64,000 nucleotides of DNA, taken from positions 62,001-126,000 of the forward strand of contig NZ_FQWX01000003.1 of the NCBI RefSeq assembly GCF_900129815.1, read 5' to 3'. The notes under the pieces are model-generated. The model ran no database searches. It worked only from the letters and a program-made list of their open reading frames with translations, and was not told where the DNA came from. Source of the DNA: Asaccharospora irregularis DSM 2635 (lineage in GTDB: Bacteria > Bacillota > Clostridia > Peptostreptococcales > Peptostreptococcaceae). This document shows, in pieces, positions 45,574-52,853 of the stretch (positions within the stretch are counted from its first letter, which is position 1; the number at the start of each line of letters is the position of its first letter). The translations under genes and the position numbers were made by a program.

Positions 45574-46689
45574 TTATCCTTGATTAAATAAGCTTTCAGA
45601 AATCTTATCAGAAGCTTCTTTATCCATTTCTTTAAGTACATGAGAGTAAATATTAAGAGTTGTATTAATGTTTGAATGTCCAACTCTTTCAGAAATAACT
45701 TTTATAGGTACTTTAGAGTTTATAAGTAATGTTACATGAGAGTGTCTCAAATCATGAAATCTTATATGAGGTAAATTATTTTCGTTTAAAAACCTTGAAA
45801 ACTTTTTACTTATAACATCTTGTGCTATAGGTTGCTGATTTTTGTCAACGAATATTAAGTTGTTTATATTTCTAGTACCGTTTTTTAATCTATTTTCAAT
45901 AGCTTTTTTCTTGTACTCTTTTAATAAACTCATGACTTCAGATGGTGCTGATATTGTTCTTCTTGAACTATCTGTTTTAGGCTCTTTAAGTATGACCTTA
46001 CCTTCATGTCTAACAGTTATATTTTCAACTGTTACAGTATTATTATTGAAGTCTATATTATTCCAGGTTAGGCCGAGTATCTCTGATATTCTAAGTCCCA
46101 GTCCTATAGCAAGATTTATTGGCAACTCCATATATGTATTTTTACAAGCTTCTAAAAGTTTTATCATATCTTTATTGTCGTAGATTCTATTTTTAAATTT
46201 TTTATTTCTAGGAATTTCTATACAATCAACTATATTTTCTCTAATTAGTCTAAGTTTATATGCTCTTTTGATAGCTAAATTTAATATATTTATATGAATC
46301 TTTATGGTTTGAGGAGTTAGTATTCCTACTAAATCGTCTACATAATTTTGGATATGTATAGGTCTCATTTCCACCACTTTAAGTTTTCCTATACTTGGAA
46401 TTATATGTTTTTTGCAAATTCTAAGATAACAATTATAAGTTGTTATTGATAGATTTTCTTTGTATTTTTCTAGAAAATCAAGAAGAAAATCTTTTAGTAT
46501 AAGGTTATTGGGAACCAAAAATTCATCCTTATATAACTCGTCTTTTATTTCGATAAGCTTTTTATTAGCGTCCCTTTTTTTATCGAAAGAACCCATATTC
46601 TTTTGTATTTTCTTTCCTGTATCCTCGTCCTTATATTCTAAATAAACTATATAGTTTTTACTCCTTTTTCGTATGAACACATAACTCAT
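45574..46689 (-). CDS. Phage-type tyrosine integrase (orphan)
   Basis: A 371-residue site-specific recombinase. The N-terminal AP2-like arm-binding domain (YVFIRKRSKNYIVYLEYKD...) is followed by a SAM-like core-binding domain (LSITTYNCYLRICKKHIIPSIG) and the catalytic domain with Arg in GLGLRISEILGLTW, HDLRHSHVT and the GHSNINTTLNIYSHV block with nucleophile Tyr. This is a Tn916/phage-like integrase. No excisionase, replication or structural phage genes are beside it, so it seems to be a remnant. The start at 46689 has GCGGGGGTATAAA upstream. Confidence 0.92.
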   Translation of the reverse strand: MSYVFIRKRSKNYIVYLEYKDEDTGKKIQKNMGSFDKKRDANKKLIEIKDELYKDEFLVPNNLILKDFLLDFLEKYKENLSITTYNCYLRICKKHIIPSIGKLKVVEMRPIHIQNYVDDLVGILTPQTIKIHINILNLAIKRAYKLRLIRENIVDCIEIPRNKKFKNRIYDNKDMIKLLEACKNTYMELPINLAIGLGLRISEILGLTWNNIDFNNNTVTVENITVRHEGKVILKEPKTDSSRRTISAPSEVMSLLKEYKKKAIENRLKNGTRNINNLIFVDKNQQPIAQDVISKKFSRFLNENNLPHIRFHDLRHSHVTLLINSKVPIKVISERVGHSNINTTLNIYSHVLKEMDKEASDKISESLFNQG

Positions 46690-46951
46690 TTTATACCCCC
46701 GCAAATTTATAAATTATACATATATTGTAACATAAAATCAAAATAAAAATATGAAAAACTTCTGACCTATTACTGACATAAACTCAATATATACAATTAT
46801 ATAGATTGAAAACACTAGATTTATAAATTTTGGCATAAAATAATATATTTTATGTTAAGCATCAATCTATTTGCAGTAACCTAGAGCTAAATTTAATCAT
46901 AATTTATATAGACAACTACTATTAATATAAATCTAAAGGGGCGTAAATTAA

Positions 46952-47503
46952 TTGAGAGTTTTAGAAACAAAAAAATGTATATTAAGAGCTGCAACAATGG
47001 ATGATGCAAAAGATTTATTTGAGTGTTACAAAAATGATGTGACGGTCAAGTATCTTCCTTTTTATAAACATAGAACGATAAAAGATACTAATAGATTTAT
47101 AAGGTCATTTTTTTTAAACAACTATAAAAAGGGTAGAATTGGTCACTTTGTTATAGTATTTAAAGATGCAAATAAAGTAATAGGAAATATAGGATTTAAT
47201 AATATATCATCTAATTCTAGAGAAGGGGAGATAGGAATCTGTATAAACCCTGATTATTGGGGAAAAAACATATCTAATGAACTCGCATTAGCAATTATTA
47301 AATATGGGTTTGAAGATTTAAATTTAGAGAAAATCATAGCTATTACATTTGAGGAAAATAAATTTTCACAAAAACCTTTAAATGATATCGGTTTTATATA
47401 CACAGAGACTTTCAAGAGAAAATCTCCAAAGTTTACAAAAGGGTATATAAACTGCTACAAATATGAATTAACTAAAGACGGCTATAGATTCTCACTAGAG
47501 TAA
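46952..47503 (+). CDS. GNAT-family N-acetyltransferase (RimJ/RimL-like)
   Basis: A 183-residue acetyltransferase with the acetyl-CoA site. LRAATMDDAKDLFECYKNDVTVKYLP is the N-terminal RimJ block, EGEIGICINPDYWGKNISNELALAIIKYGFEDLNLEKIIAITFEEN is the acetyl-CoA-binding and following strand region. RimJ/RimL relatives acetylate ribosomal proteins or antibiotics; the target is unknown. The start is TTG at 46952 with AAAGGGGCG upstream. It sits between the orphan integrase and the YitT gene. Confidence 0.85.
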   Translation: MRVLETKKCILRAATMDDAKDLFECYKNDVTVKYLPFYKHRTIKDTNRFIRSFFLNNYKKGRIGHFVIVFKDANKVIGNIGFNNISSNSREGEIGICINPDYWGKNISNELALAIIKYGFEDLNLEKIIAITFEENKFSQKPLNDIGFIYTETFKRKSPKFTKGYINCYKYELTKDGYRFSLE

Positions 47504-47528
47504 TTATAAAAAATAAGTAGTTCATATT

Positions 47529-47575
47529 AAAAAACTCATATATCCGTATCCTATACGAGTATATGAGTTTTAATT
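47529..47575. terminator. Bidirectional terminator
   Basis: AAAACTCATATA pairs with TATATGAGTTTT, and an inner GTAT/ATAC extends the arm. It lies between the acetyltransferase and the convergent YitT gene. Confidence 0.85.
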
Positions 47576-47594
47576 AAATATATATAAATTTATA

Positions 47595-48455
47595 TTAATT
47601 ATTTAAAGTTTTAAATCCTTGACCTAGAACCTCGTGTACGCTACTTACTATTATAAAGGCAGTCGGATCAGTCCCATTTACTAATTTCTTAAGATAAGTT
47701 TCTTGTTTTTTAGGTAAAACAACTAAAAGTATTTCTTTTTTATCTTTAGTATACCCACCTCTTCCTTCTAAAATAGTAACACCTCTATTTAGATCATCAG
47801 TTATAACTTCTCTTAATTTTTCTGGCTGATTAGATATTATTAAAAAAGCCTTAGAGTAATCAAATCCTGCCATTATTGCATCAGCTATTTTTACTATTAC
47901 ATAAAGAGCAATTGCTGAATAAAGACCTATTTCTAAGTTATTACTAGCTATACCTGCGGATATAACTACCATACCGTCTAGGAAAGTCATGAACTTTGTA
48001 GGTTTTATGCTAGGGAACTTCTTACTTAGTATAAGAGCTATCAAATCTGTTCCTCCAGTAGATGCATCAACCCTAAACATTATTCCTATACCTGACCCTA
48101 ATAAAATACCACCAGATATTGCGGATAATAGTAAATCATCAGTCAATCTTAAATTAGATAAGGGTGATGTAACACCAACTATGAAAGAAAATAATACCGT
48201 TCCAAACAACGTTTTCAAAGAATTTTTAGTTCCCATTATTCTAAAAGAAAAAATAACTAAAGGAATTCCTATAACAAGCATTATTGTAGAAACTTCTAAA
48301 CCAGTAATTTTACTTATTACTAAGGCTAAACCACTCATTCCCCCTGGAGCGATAGTATGTGGTTTAAAGAACATATTGATACCAACAGCCATTATTATGC
48401 TCCCTACAAATAGCCCTAACAATTCTATTAGAGCAGATGATTTCTGTTTTTTCAT
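47595..48455 (-). CDS. YitT family membrane protein (second copy)
   Basis: A 286-residue paralogue of the protein at 31160-32017 with the same layout: MFFKPHTIAPGGMSGLALVIS, FRVDASTGGTDLIALILSKKFPS in the membrane part and DLNRGVTILEGRGGYTKDKKEILLVVL in the soluble DUF2179 domain. It is roughly 45-50 percent identical by eye. The true start is 48455, behind GGAGGTGCTTAT; an in-frame start at 48479 lacks this. It is transcribed alone. Two family members so close may have separate substrates or conditions. Confidence 0.87.
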   Translation of the reverse strand: MKKQKSSALIELLGLFVGSIIMAVGINMFFKPHTIAPGGMSGLALVISKITGLEVSTIMLVIGIPLVIFSFRIMGTKNSLKTLFGTVLFSFIVGVTSPLSNLRLTDDLLLSAISGGILLGSGIGIMFRVDASTGGTDLIALILSKKFPSIKPTKFMTFLDGMVVISAGIASNNLEIGLYSAIALYVIVKIADAIMAGFDYSKAFLIISNQPEKLREVITDDLNRGVTILEGRGGYTKDKKEILLVVLPKKQETYLKKLVNGTDPTAFIIVSSVHEVLGQGFKTLNN

Positions 48456-48709
48456 ATAAGCACCTCCATAAGTTTTCACAATTAACTATTATAACAATAA
48501 ATACGTGTTTTTTGAAGTTATTTTGAGGATATATTTTATTCTTTAATTATAGATTATATAAATATGTTTATTTTTTAAGCAAAGAGGGTAAATTAACTAA
48601 TACAATAGATTTACTTATTTTAGCAAAAAAGTAAAATTCCATTGCTTATATATACTATAAGGGTATATAATATATATGTTTTAATAAAATATTGAAAGGA
48701 AATGATTTT

Positions 48710-49033
48710 ATGAAAATTACTTTACCAGAAACAGCAGTTGATACATTGAAAGATATATTAAAAGATAACCAAGATAAACCTAATAGCATAAGAGTTTACT
48801 TCGCAGGAGTTGCATGCTCTGGGCCATCATTTGGACTTGCTTTAGATGAGAAAAAAGATGATGACTTAACTTATGAATTCGAAGGATTAGAATTCGTAAT
48901 GAACACTAATGAATATAATACCTATGGCGATATAGTTATAGAAGATACTGGTTTTGGATTTAGAGTTGTTCCTGAAAACATGAAAGATCAAGGCGGTTGT
49001 GACGGAGGTTGCTCTGGTTGTGGCGGTCATTAA
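48710..49033 (+). CDS. HesB-like (IscA/ErpA-fold) iron-sulphur-type protein, Cys form
   Basis: A 107-residue small protein of the HesB/IscA-like fold. VYFAGVACSGPSFGLALDEKKDDD with Cys 36 replaces the usual first Cys of IscA, and the C terminus carries GGCDGGCSGCGGH with three Cys. Some relatives in anaerobes are encoded as selenoproteins at the Cys-rich sites; here the codon is TGC, so the residue is Cys. Function in iron-sulphur or redox handling is inferred. The ATG follows GAAAGGAAATGATTTT. A hairpin follows. Confidence 0.8.
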   Translation: MKITLPETAVDTLKDILKDNQDKPNSIRVYFAGVACSGPSFGLALDEKKDDDLTYEFEGLEFVMNTNEYNTYGDIVIEDTGFGFRVVPENMKDQGGCDGGCSGCGGH

Positions 49034-49040
49034 TAACCAA

Positions 49041-49089
49041 TAAACAAAAGGGGGGTATCAGTAAATACTGATGCTCCTTATTTGTTTAA
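49041..49089 (+). terminator. Hairpin terminator (T-poor)
   Basis: TAAACAAA and TTTGTTTA pair outside, with GGGG/CTCC and ATCAGT/ACTGAT inside. It overlaps the upstream part of the trmB leader. The T tract is weak, so read-through to trmB is likely. Confidence 0.6.
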
Positions 49090-49135
49090 AATAAATTTTT
49101 ATTTAAATCAATTTTTAGATAATGAGGAGACATTT

Positions 49136-49780
49136 ATGAGGAGAAGAAGAAAAAAGGGTGCAGATGAAAAGCTTTTAAGTTATGAAAACTATGTCATAAA
49201 AAATAATATAGAGTTATTAAAAGGAAAGTGGAAAAAAAGATTTAATAATGAAAATCCTATACATGCTGAATTTGGTACAGGTAGAGGTAAATTTATAACT
49301 ACACTAGCTAAACAAAACCCTGATATCAATTATATAGCTATGGAAATCAAAGAAGAGGTTTTATTAAAAGCTGTTGAAAAAGCTGCTGAAGATAACCTAA
49401 GCAATATATTATTTGTTTGGGGGGATGTTAGCAACATACTAGACTATTTTGACAAAGGCGAGCTGGACAGAGTATTTGTTAATTTCTGTGATCCTTGGCC
49501 TAAAAAAAGATGGGCTAAAAGAAGATTAACTCACTCTAATTTTTTAGAAATGTATAAAACTATACTAAAAGAAAATGGAGAGCTTCATTTTAAAACAGAC
49601 AATGAAAAGCTATTTGAATTTAGCTTAAATGAAATAGCATCTAACAACTGGCTGCTTAAAAATATATCACTTGATTTAGCAAACAGCGATTACACCGAAA
49701 ATGTCACAACAGAATACGAAGACAAATTTATGTCGCAAGGCATAAAAATATTTAGATGTGAGGCCGAAAAACGTAATTAA
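49136..49780 (+). CDS. trmB: tRNA (guanine-N7)-methyltransferase
   Basis: A 214-residue SAM enzyme that makes m7G46 in the variable loop of tRNA. AEFGTGRGKFITTLAK at about 47-62 binds SAM, and FVNFCDPWPKKRWAKRRLTHSNFLE is the TrmB signature with the catalytic Asp. The end TEYEDKFMSQGIKIFR is the usual family finish. The start at 49136 has GAGGAGACATTT upstream; an earlier in-frame ATG at 49082 lies in the hairpin and is unlikely. It may be co-transcribed with the HesB-like gene by read-through. Confidence 0.95.
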   Translation: MRRRRKKGADEKLLSYENYVIKNNIELLKGKWKKRFNNENPIHAEFGTGRGKFITTLAKQNPDINYIAMEIKEEVLLKAVEKAAEDNLSNILFVWGDVSNILDYFDKGELDRVFVNFCDPWPKKRWAKRRLTHSNFLEMYKTILKENGELHFKTDNEKLFEFSLNEIASNNWLLKNISLDLANSDYTENVTTEYEDKFMSQGIKIFRCEAEKRN

Positions 49781-49907
49781 TTATAAAATAATATACTTAA
49801 TTATAGAAATTTGCACTATTAAATCACATAAAACTAAGGCTGGGTAACAAGGAAACTATAATATATCATAGAAGATAATAATATACCATTTATATCGGAG
49901 GTTATTA

Positions 49908-50660
49908 TTGAATATGAAAATAGTTACTTTGTTGCCATTTTTATTAATTATTACAATTTTTAGTTTTGGAAGTATATCTGTAGCACATGAAAGCTTAAGT
50001 AGTAATGATGTTTTAAGTGAGAGCCAGCTTAAAGAGATTTTCCCCGACTATAATTTTAGAAACGCCGTGAAGGAAAGGGTTAGTCCTAATGAAATAACGT
50101 TAAATAATATAAAATCACTCGATGGAGTGTTCGACGCTACAAATGAAAAAATTTCAGACTTAAAGGGAATTTCTACACTAGAAAATATAGACAGTTTTAT
50201 TTTTTGGAATAATAATATAAAAACCATACCAAATGAGATATTATTATTAAATGATTTAGATTATATAAATATAGCTAATAACTATATAACTACAGATAAT
50301 ATTTTAAATTTACTGTCTAGAAAAGGTGTGAAAATTAATTATGATCTCAACTTTATTGATAGTAACAAAAACCAATATTTATTAGAAGCTAAGTATAAAA
50401 ACTTAAGTATATCCAAAAATGAAAGTATAGATCTAAGAAAAGTTATCGAAAAAAATATTGATAATTATTATAAGTATTGGGAAGTTTCAACTGAAATACC
50501 AAAGGACCTAGATCTAGTAGTATACATAGAAGATAAAAATATAGTTTCTGAAAACGATATGATTATAACGGGTAAAAATAAAGGAACTACTGTAGTTAAG
50601 ATTGGTTTGAATAATAAAAATTTAAATCAAATCGCAAATATTTCTATAACTGTAGATTAA
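49908..50660 (+). CDS. Secreted protein with a leucine-rich-repeat-like segment
   Basis: A 250-residue exported protein. An N-terminal signal peptide (residues 3-27, KIVTLLPFLLIITIFSFGS) is followed by about four short leucine-rich-repeat-like units (LDGVFDATNEKISDLKGISTLENIDSF, NNIKTIPNEILLLNDLDYINIANN), then a beta-rich domain ending in KGTTVVKIGLN, like a bacterial Ig-like fold. Such proteins bind surfaces or partners; no target is evident. The start is TTG at 49908 (six bases after GGAGG) or ATG at 49914. It is a single-gene unit with a terminator. Confidence 0.75.
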   Translation: MNMKIVTLLPFLLIITIFSFGSISVAHESLSSNDVLSESQLKEIFPDYNFRNAVKERVSPNEITLNNIKSLDGVFDATNEKISDLKGISTLENIDSFIFWNNNIKTIPNEILLLNDLDYINIANNYITTDNILNLLSRKGVKINYDLNFIDSNKNQYLLEAKYKNLSISKNESIDLRKVIEKNIDNYYKYWEVSTEIPKDLDLVVYIEDKNIVSENDMIITGKNKGTTVVKIGLNNKNLNQIANISITVD

Positions 50661-50686
50661 TCTATAACTTTAGTATAGATTAGTTA

Positions 50687-50732
50687 AATGGGACTGGTAC
50701 ACTATGTTTAGTGTGCCAGTCCCATTTTAATT
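50687..50732. terminator. Bidirectional terminator
   Basis: AATGGGACTGGTACACTA pairs with TAGTGTGCCAGTCCCATT with one mismatch and a 4-base loop. It lies between the LRR-like gene and the convergent small membrane gene. Confidence 0.9.
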
Positions 50733-50735
50733 GTC

Positions 50736-51011
50736 TTAAAAGAACCCATTCTTTTTATTTATAGAGTATAATCCTAATAAAACTATAAATGAATAAATAC
50801 TATATAATGCAATTCTTATATACTGTACATCTACACCTAAAAATTCTCTCCCATGACCTTGTGTCAACATTACCAAGATAGATGATATAAGAATAAGAAG
50901 AGGGTTTATTACTATTTGTTTATCTGTTCTTAAAACTATTATTTTTTCTGCCCAAATAATAGACAATATGAAAAATAAAATTTTAAGTATAAATTCTACA
51001 GTATCTAACAT
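50736..51011 (-). CDS. Small three-helix membrane protein, unknown
   Basis: A 91-residue protein with three hydrophobic segments (about 5-25, 37-52 and 65-85) and few charged residues, ending in KKNG. I do not recognise it. The start at 51011 is preferred, with AAGGGGAGTTTGAAT upstream; an in-frame TTG two codons earlier is possible. It is next to a terminator and divergent from the small gene at 51271. Confidence 0.6.
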   Translation of the reverse strand: MLDTVEFILKILFFILSIIWAEKIIVLRTDKQIVINPLLILISSILVMLTQGHGREFLGVDVQYIRIALYSIYSFIVLLGLYSINKKNGFF

Positions 51012-51270
51012 ATTCAAACTCCCCTTTACTCAGTGGATTTAATAGTATTATCTCCTTAAAAAATCAAACTTAATCAGAATATACTAAATTTACCACATCA
51101 AAAGTATACACAACTAATAACTTTAATACAATATATATATTATAAATAATTTAGTACTAAATTCATAATAAATGGATATAATAATCTAATATTATATACT
51201 TTTGTCCGTTTGAGTATTAAGTGTATAGTTAAAGATATTTATATTTATAAAAGACTAAGGAGGTATAATT

Positions 51271-51474
51271 ATGTGCATGTATAATCACAGTTTTAATGAT
51301 AAATTTGATTTAACAAATCTAAGTGAAGACGAATACAAATTATTAAAAAAAATCTACGATTCAATAGAAGCTAATGATGTGGATAGTGCAAAACATCTGA
51401 CAGAAAATCTAATAGCTCTTCAATCCTCAGATGAAAGCATAAAAATATTAAATGAAGCAATATCTTTCCTATAA
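51271..51474 (+). CDS. Small acidic protein, unknown
   Basis: A 67-residue acidic, mostly helical protein (FDLTNLSEDEYKLLKKIYDSIEANDVDSAKHLTENLIALQSS). It has no signal peptide or known motif. A good ribosome binding site, TAAGGAGGTATAATT, and an ATG support that it is real. The helix-rich, Asp/Glu-rich make-up recalls small regulatory or adaptor proteins, but that is only a guess. The gene at 51567 follows after a long hairpin. Confidence 0.6.
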   Translation: MCMYNHSFNDKFDLTNLSEDEYKLLKKIYDSIEANDVDSAKHLTENLIALQSSDESIKILNEAISFL

Positions 51475-51512
51475 ATTCTATAAATTATAATAAGTTCTAT
51501 ATCTAAGATATA

Positions 51513-51560
51513 TTTTCCTCTCAAAATACATATTAATTTAATATATGTTTTGGAGAGGAG
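51513..51560 (+). promoter_or_regulatory. Hairpin sequestering the ribosome binding site of the next gene
   Basis: TCCTCTCAAAATACATATTAA (from 51516) can pair with TTAATATATGTTTTGGAGAGGA (to 51559), about 18-20 pairs with few mismatches. The lower part of the 3' arm, GGAGAGGAG at 51552-51560, is the Shine-Dalgarno site for the ATG at 51567. No T run follows, so it is not a plain terminator. It may be a translational switch, or simply hide the site until translation opens it. Confidence 0.55.
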
Positions 51561-51566
51561 AGTGCT

Positions 51567-52217
51567 ATGAATTCTAAATTTCTAAGCTGGTATACACAAT
51601 CCTTAGGTGGTACCCTTGGCATTGTAGCATGTGTATATGCATACTTAAACGGTTATATGCATATTTACGGGAATATAGTTAAATTTTTCGACTATATAGG
51701 TATGTCTGGAGTTATAGGCAGTTGTTTTTTACTTCCTCTATGCATTATAACTTTATTATTTGGAGTTATTAAATCTTATACCGAGGACTTATCACAAAAG
51801 AATTTTTTAGGTATTCCTCTATCAAATATCAATCAAATTGTAATAGTCTCTACAGTTGTAGTAGGTTTTCTAGGGGCTAGAATTTCTTTTATCATACCTA
51901 CTATTTTCATTTTATTTGACAATTACACCCAAACTGAGGCTTTTAACAACTTTAAAGACAAATTGCTAAATAGTAAGGCTACAGCTATACCTCAAGGTCT
52001 AGAGAAAACTCTAGTAATTGATGAGAAAACATGCGAAGATAAAACAATGTCTTTGATAGAGGATGATAAATACTTAAAAGTATTAAAAACAAAAGAGACG
52101 ATTGCAATAGATCTTTTACATAAAAACTCAAGCAAAAAATTTATTATGGATATAACAGGATTCTCACTAGAAGAAATAGAACATCTTGAAAAAAGACTGA
52201 AGACGAAGGCATTTTAA
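51567..52217 (+). CDS. Uncharacterised membrane protein with cytoplasmic tail
   Basis: A 216-residue protein. Three or four hydrophobic segments lie in the first 120 residues (LGIVACVYAYLN, MSGVIGSCFLLPLCIITLLFGVI, IVIVSTVVVGFLGARISFIIPTIFILF). A soluble tail of about 95 residues (LLNSKATAIPQGLEKTLVIDEKTCE...) follows. I do not recognise it. GGAGAGGAG precedes the ATG but can be sequestered in the hairpin described at 51513. It is upstream of, but not coupled to, the acc operon. Confidence 0.65.
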   Translation: MNSKFLSWYTQSLGGTLGIVACVYAYLNGYMHIYGNIVKFFDYIGMSGVIGSCFLLPLCIITLLFGVIKSYTEDLSQKNFLGIPLSNINQIVIVSTVVVGFLGARISFIIPTIFILFDNYTQTEAFNNFKDKLLNSKATAIPQGLEKTLVIDEKTCEDKTMSLIEDDKYLKVLKTKETIAIDLLHKNSSKKFIMDITGFSLEEIEHLEKRLKTKAF

Positions 52218-52277
52218 TAGGCAAGAGACTTTTATTATATTTGCCTGATTATAATTTAATGAAAAAGTTAATACATT

Positions 52278-52314
52278 AAAAGTGTTGATGATTTTCATCA
52301 GCACTTTTTCTTTT
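52278..52314 (+). terminator. Rho-independent terminator
   Basis: AAAGTGTTGATGA / TCATCAGCACTTT with a 4-base loop (one G-T pair) is followed by TTCTTTT. It closes the unit before the acc operon. Confidence 0.85.
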
Positions 52315-52339
52315 ATAAAATAATTTTTTATGATATAAT
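52311..52339 (+). promoter_or_regulatory. Promoter of the acc operon
   Basis: A perfect TATAAT at 52334-52339 has a weak -35, TTTTAT at 52311-52316, 17 bases upstream. The FapR-like site starts one base after the -10. Confidence 0.55.
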
Positions 52340-52358
52340 ATTAGCACCAGGTAATAAT
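52340..52358 (+). promoter_or_regulatory. FapR-like operator at the acc transcription start
   Basis: ATTAGCACCAGGTAATAAT is a near-perfect inverted repeat (ATTA-GCACC-A-GGTAA-TAAT). It matches the known FapR site WTTAGTACCTRRTACTAAW at all but about three positions. FapR is a Firmicute repressor of lipid synthesis released by malonyl-CoA, the product of this operon. The site overlaps the predicted transcription start, where it would block RNA polymerase. The fapR gene is not in the window. Confidence 0.7.
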
Positions 52359-52374
52359 ACAAGGGGGTAACAAT

Positions 52375-52842
52375 ATGAAAATCGATGAAATAAGAGAGTT
52401 ATTAAAGATTATAGATTCAACAGATTTAGACTATGTAAAACTTCAAACTGATGATTTAAAATTAGAGGCATCTAAAAAGTGTAAATCTACAGATGCAACT
52501 TCCCCTGCAACAATAAAAGATGCAACAAAGGATGATATATCTGAGATAGCAGTAGAGAAGTTAACAACAAAAGACAATGATGAAGAAAATTTTGATAAAT
52601 TACATACAGTGGCAGCTCCTTTGATGGGCACTTTTTATGCATCACCAAATCCAGATTCAGATAACTTCGTAAAAGTAGGAGATATTGTAAATAAGGGCGA
52701 AACTCTGTGTATACTAGAAGCAATGAAGCTTATGAATGAAATTACAAGTGAAATTAAGGGCGAAATAATTGAAATTTTGACTAAAAATGAAGAGCTAGTA
52801 GAGTATAATCAGCCTCTTTTCAAAATAAAACCAATAAAGTAG
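52375..52842 (+). CDS. accB: Acetyl-CoA carboxylase biotin carboxyl carrier protein
   Basis: A 155-residue carrier. An N-terminal helix that binds AccC and a long charged linker (about 30-75) lead to the biotinyl domain with LEAMKLMNEI, where Lys 118 takes biotin. ILTKNEELVEYNQPLFKI closes the domain. It carries carboxyl-biotin between the two half-reactions of malonyl-CoA synthesis. AAGGGGGTAACAAT precedes the ATG. It opens the accBCDA operon, under the FapR-like site. Confidence 0.95.
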   Translation: MKIDEIRELLKIIDSTDLDYVKLQTDDLKLEASKKCKSTDATSPATIKDATKDDISEIAVEKLTTKDNDEENFDKLHTVAAPLMGTFYASPNPDSDNFVKVGDIVNKGETLCILEAMKLMNEITSEIKGEIIEILTKNEELVEYNQPLFKIKPIK

Positions 52843-52853
52843 GAGGAAGTAAT

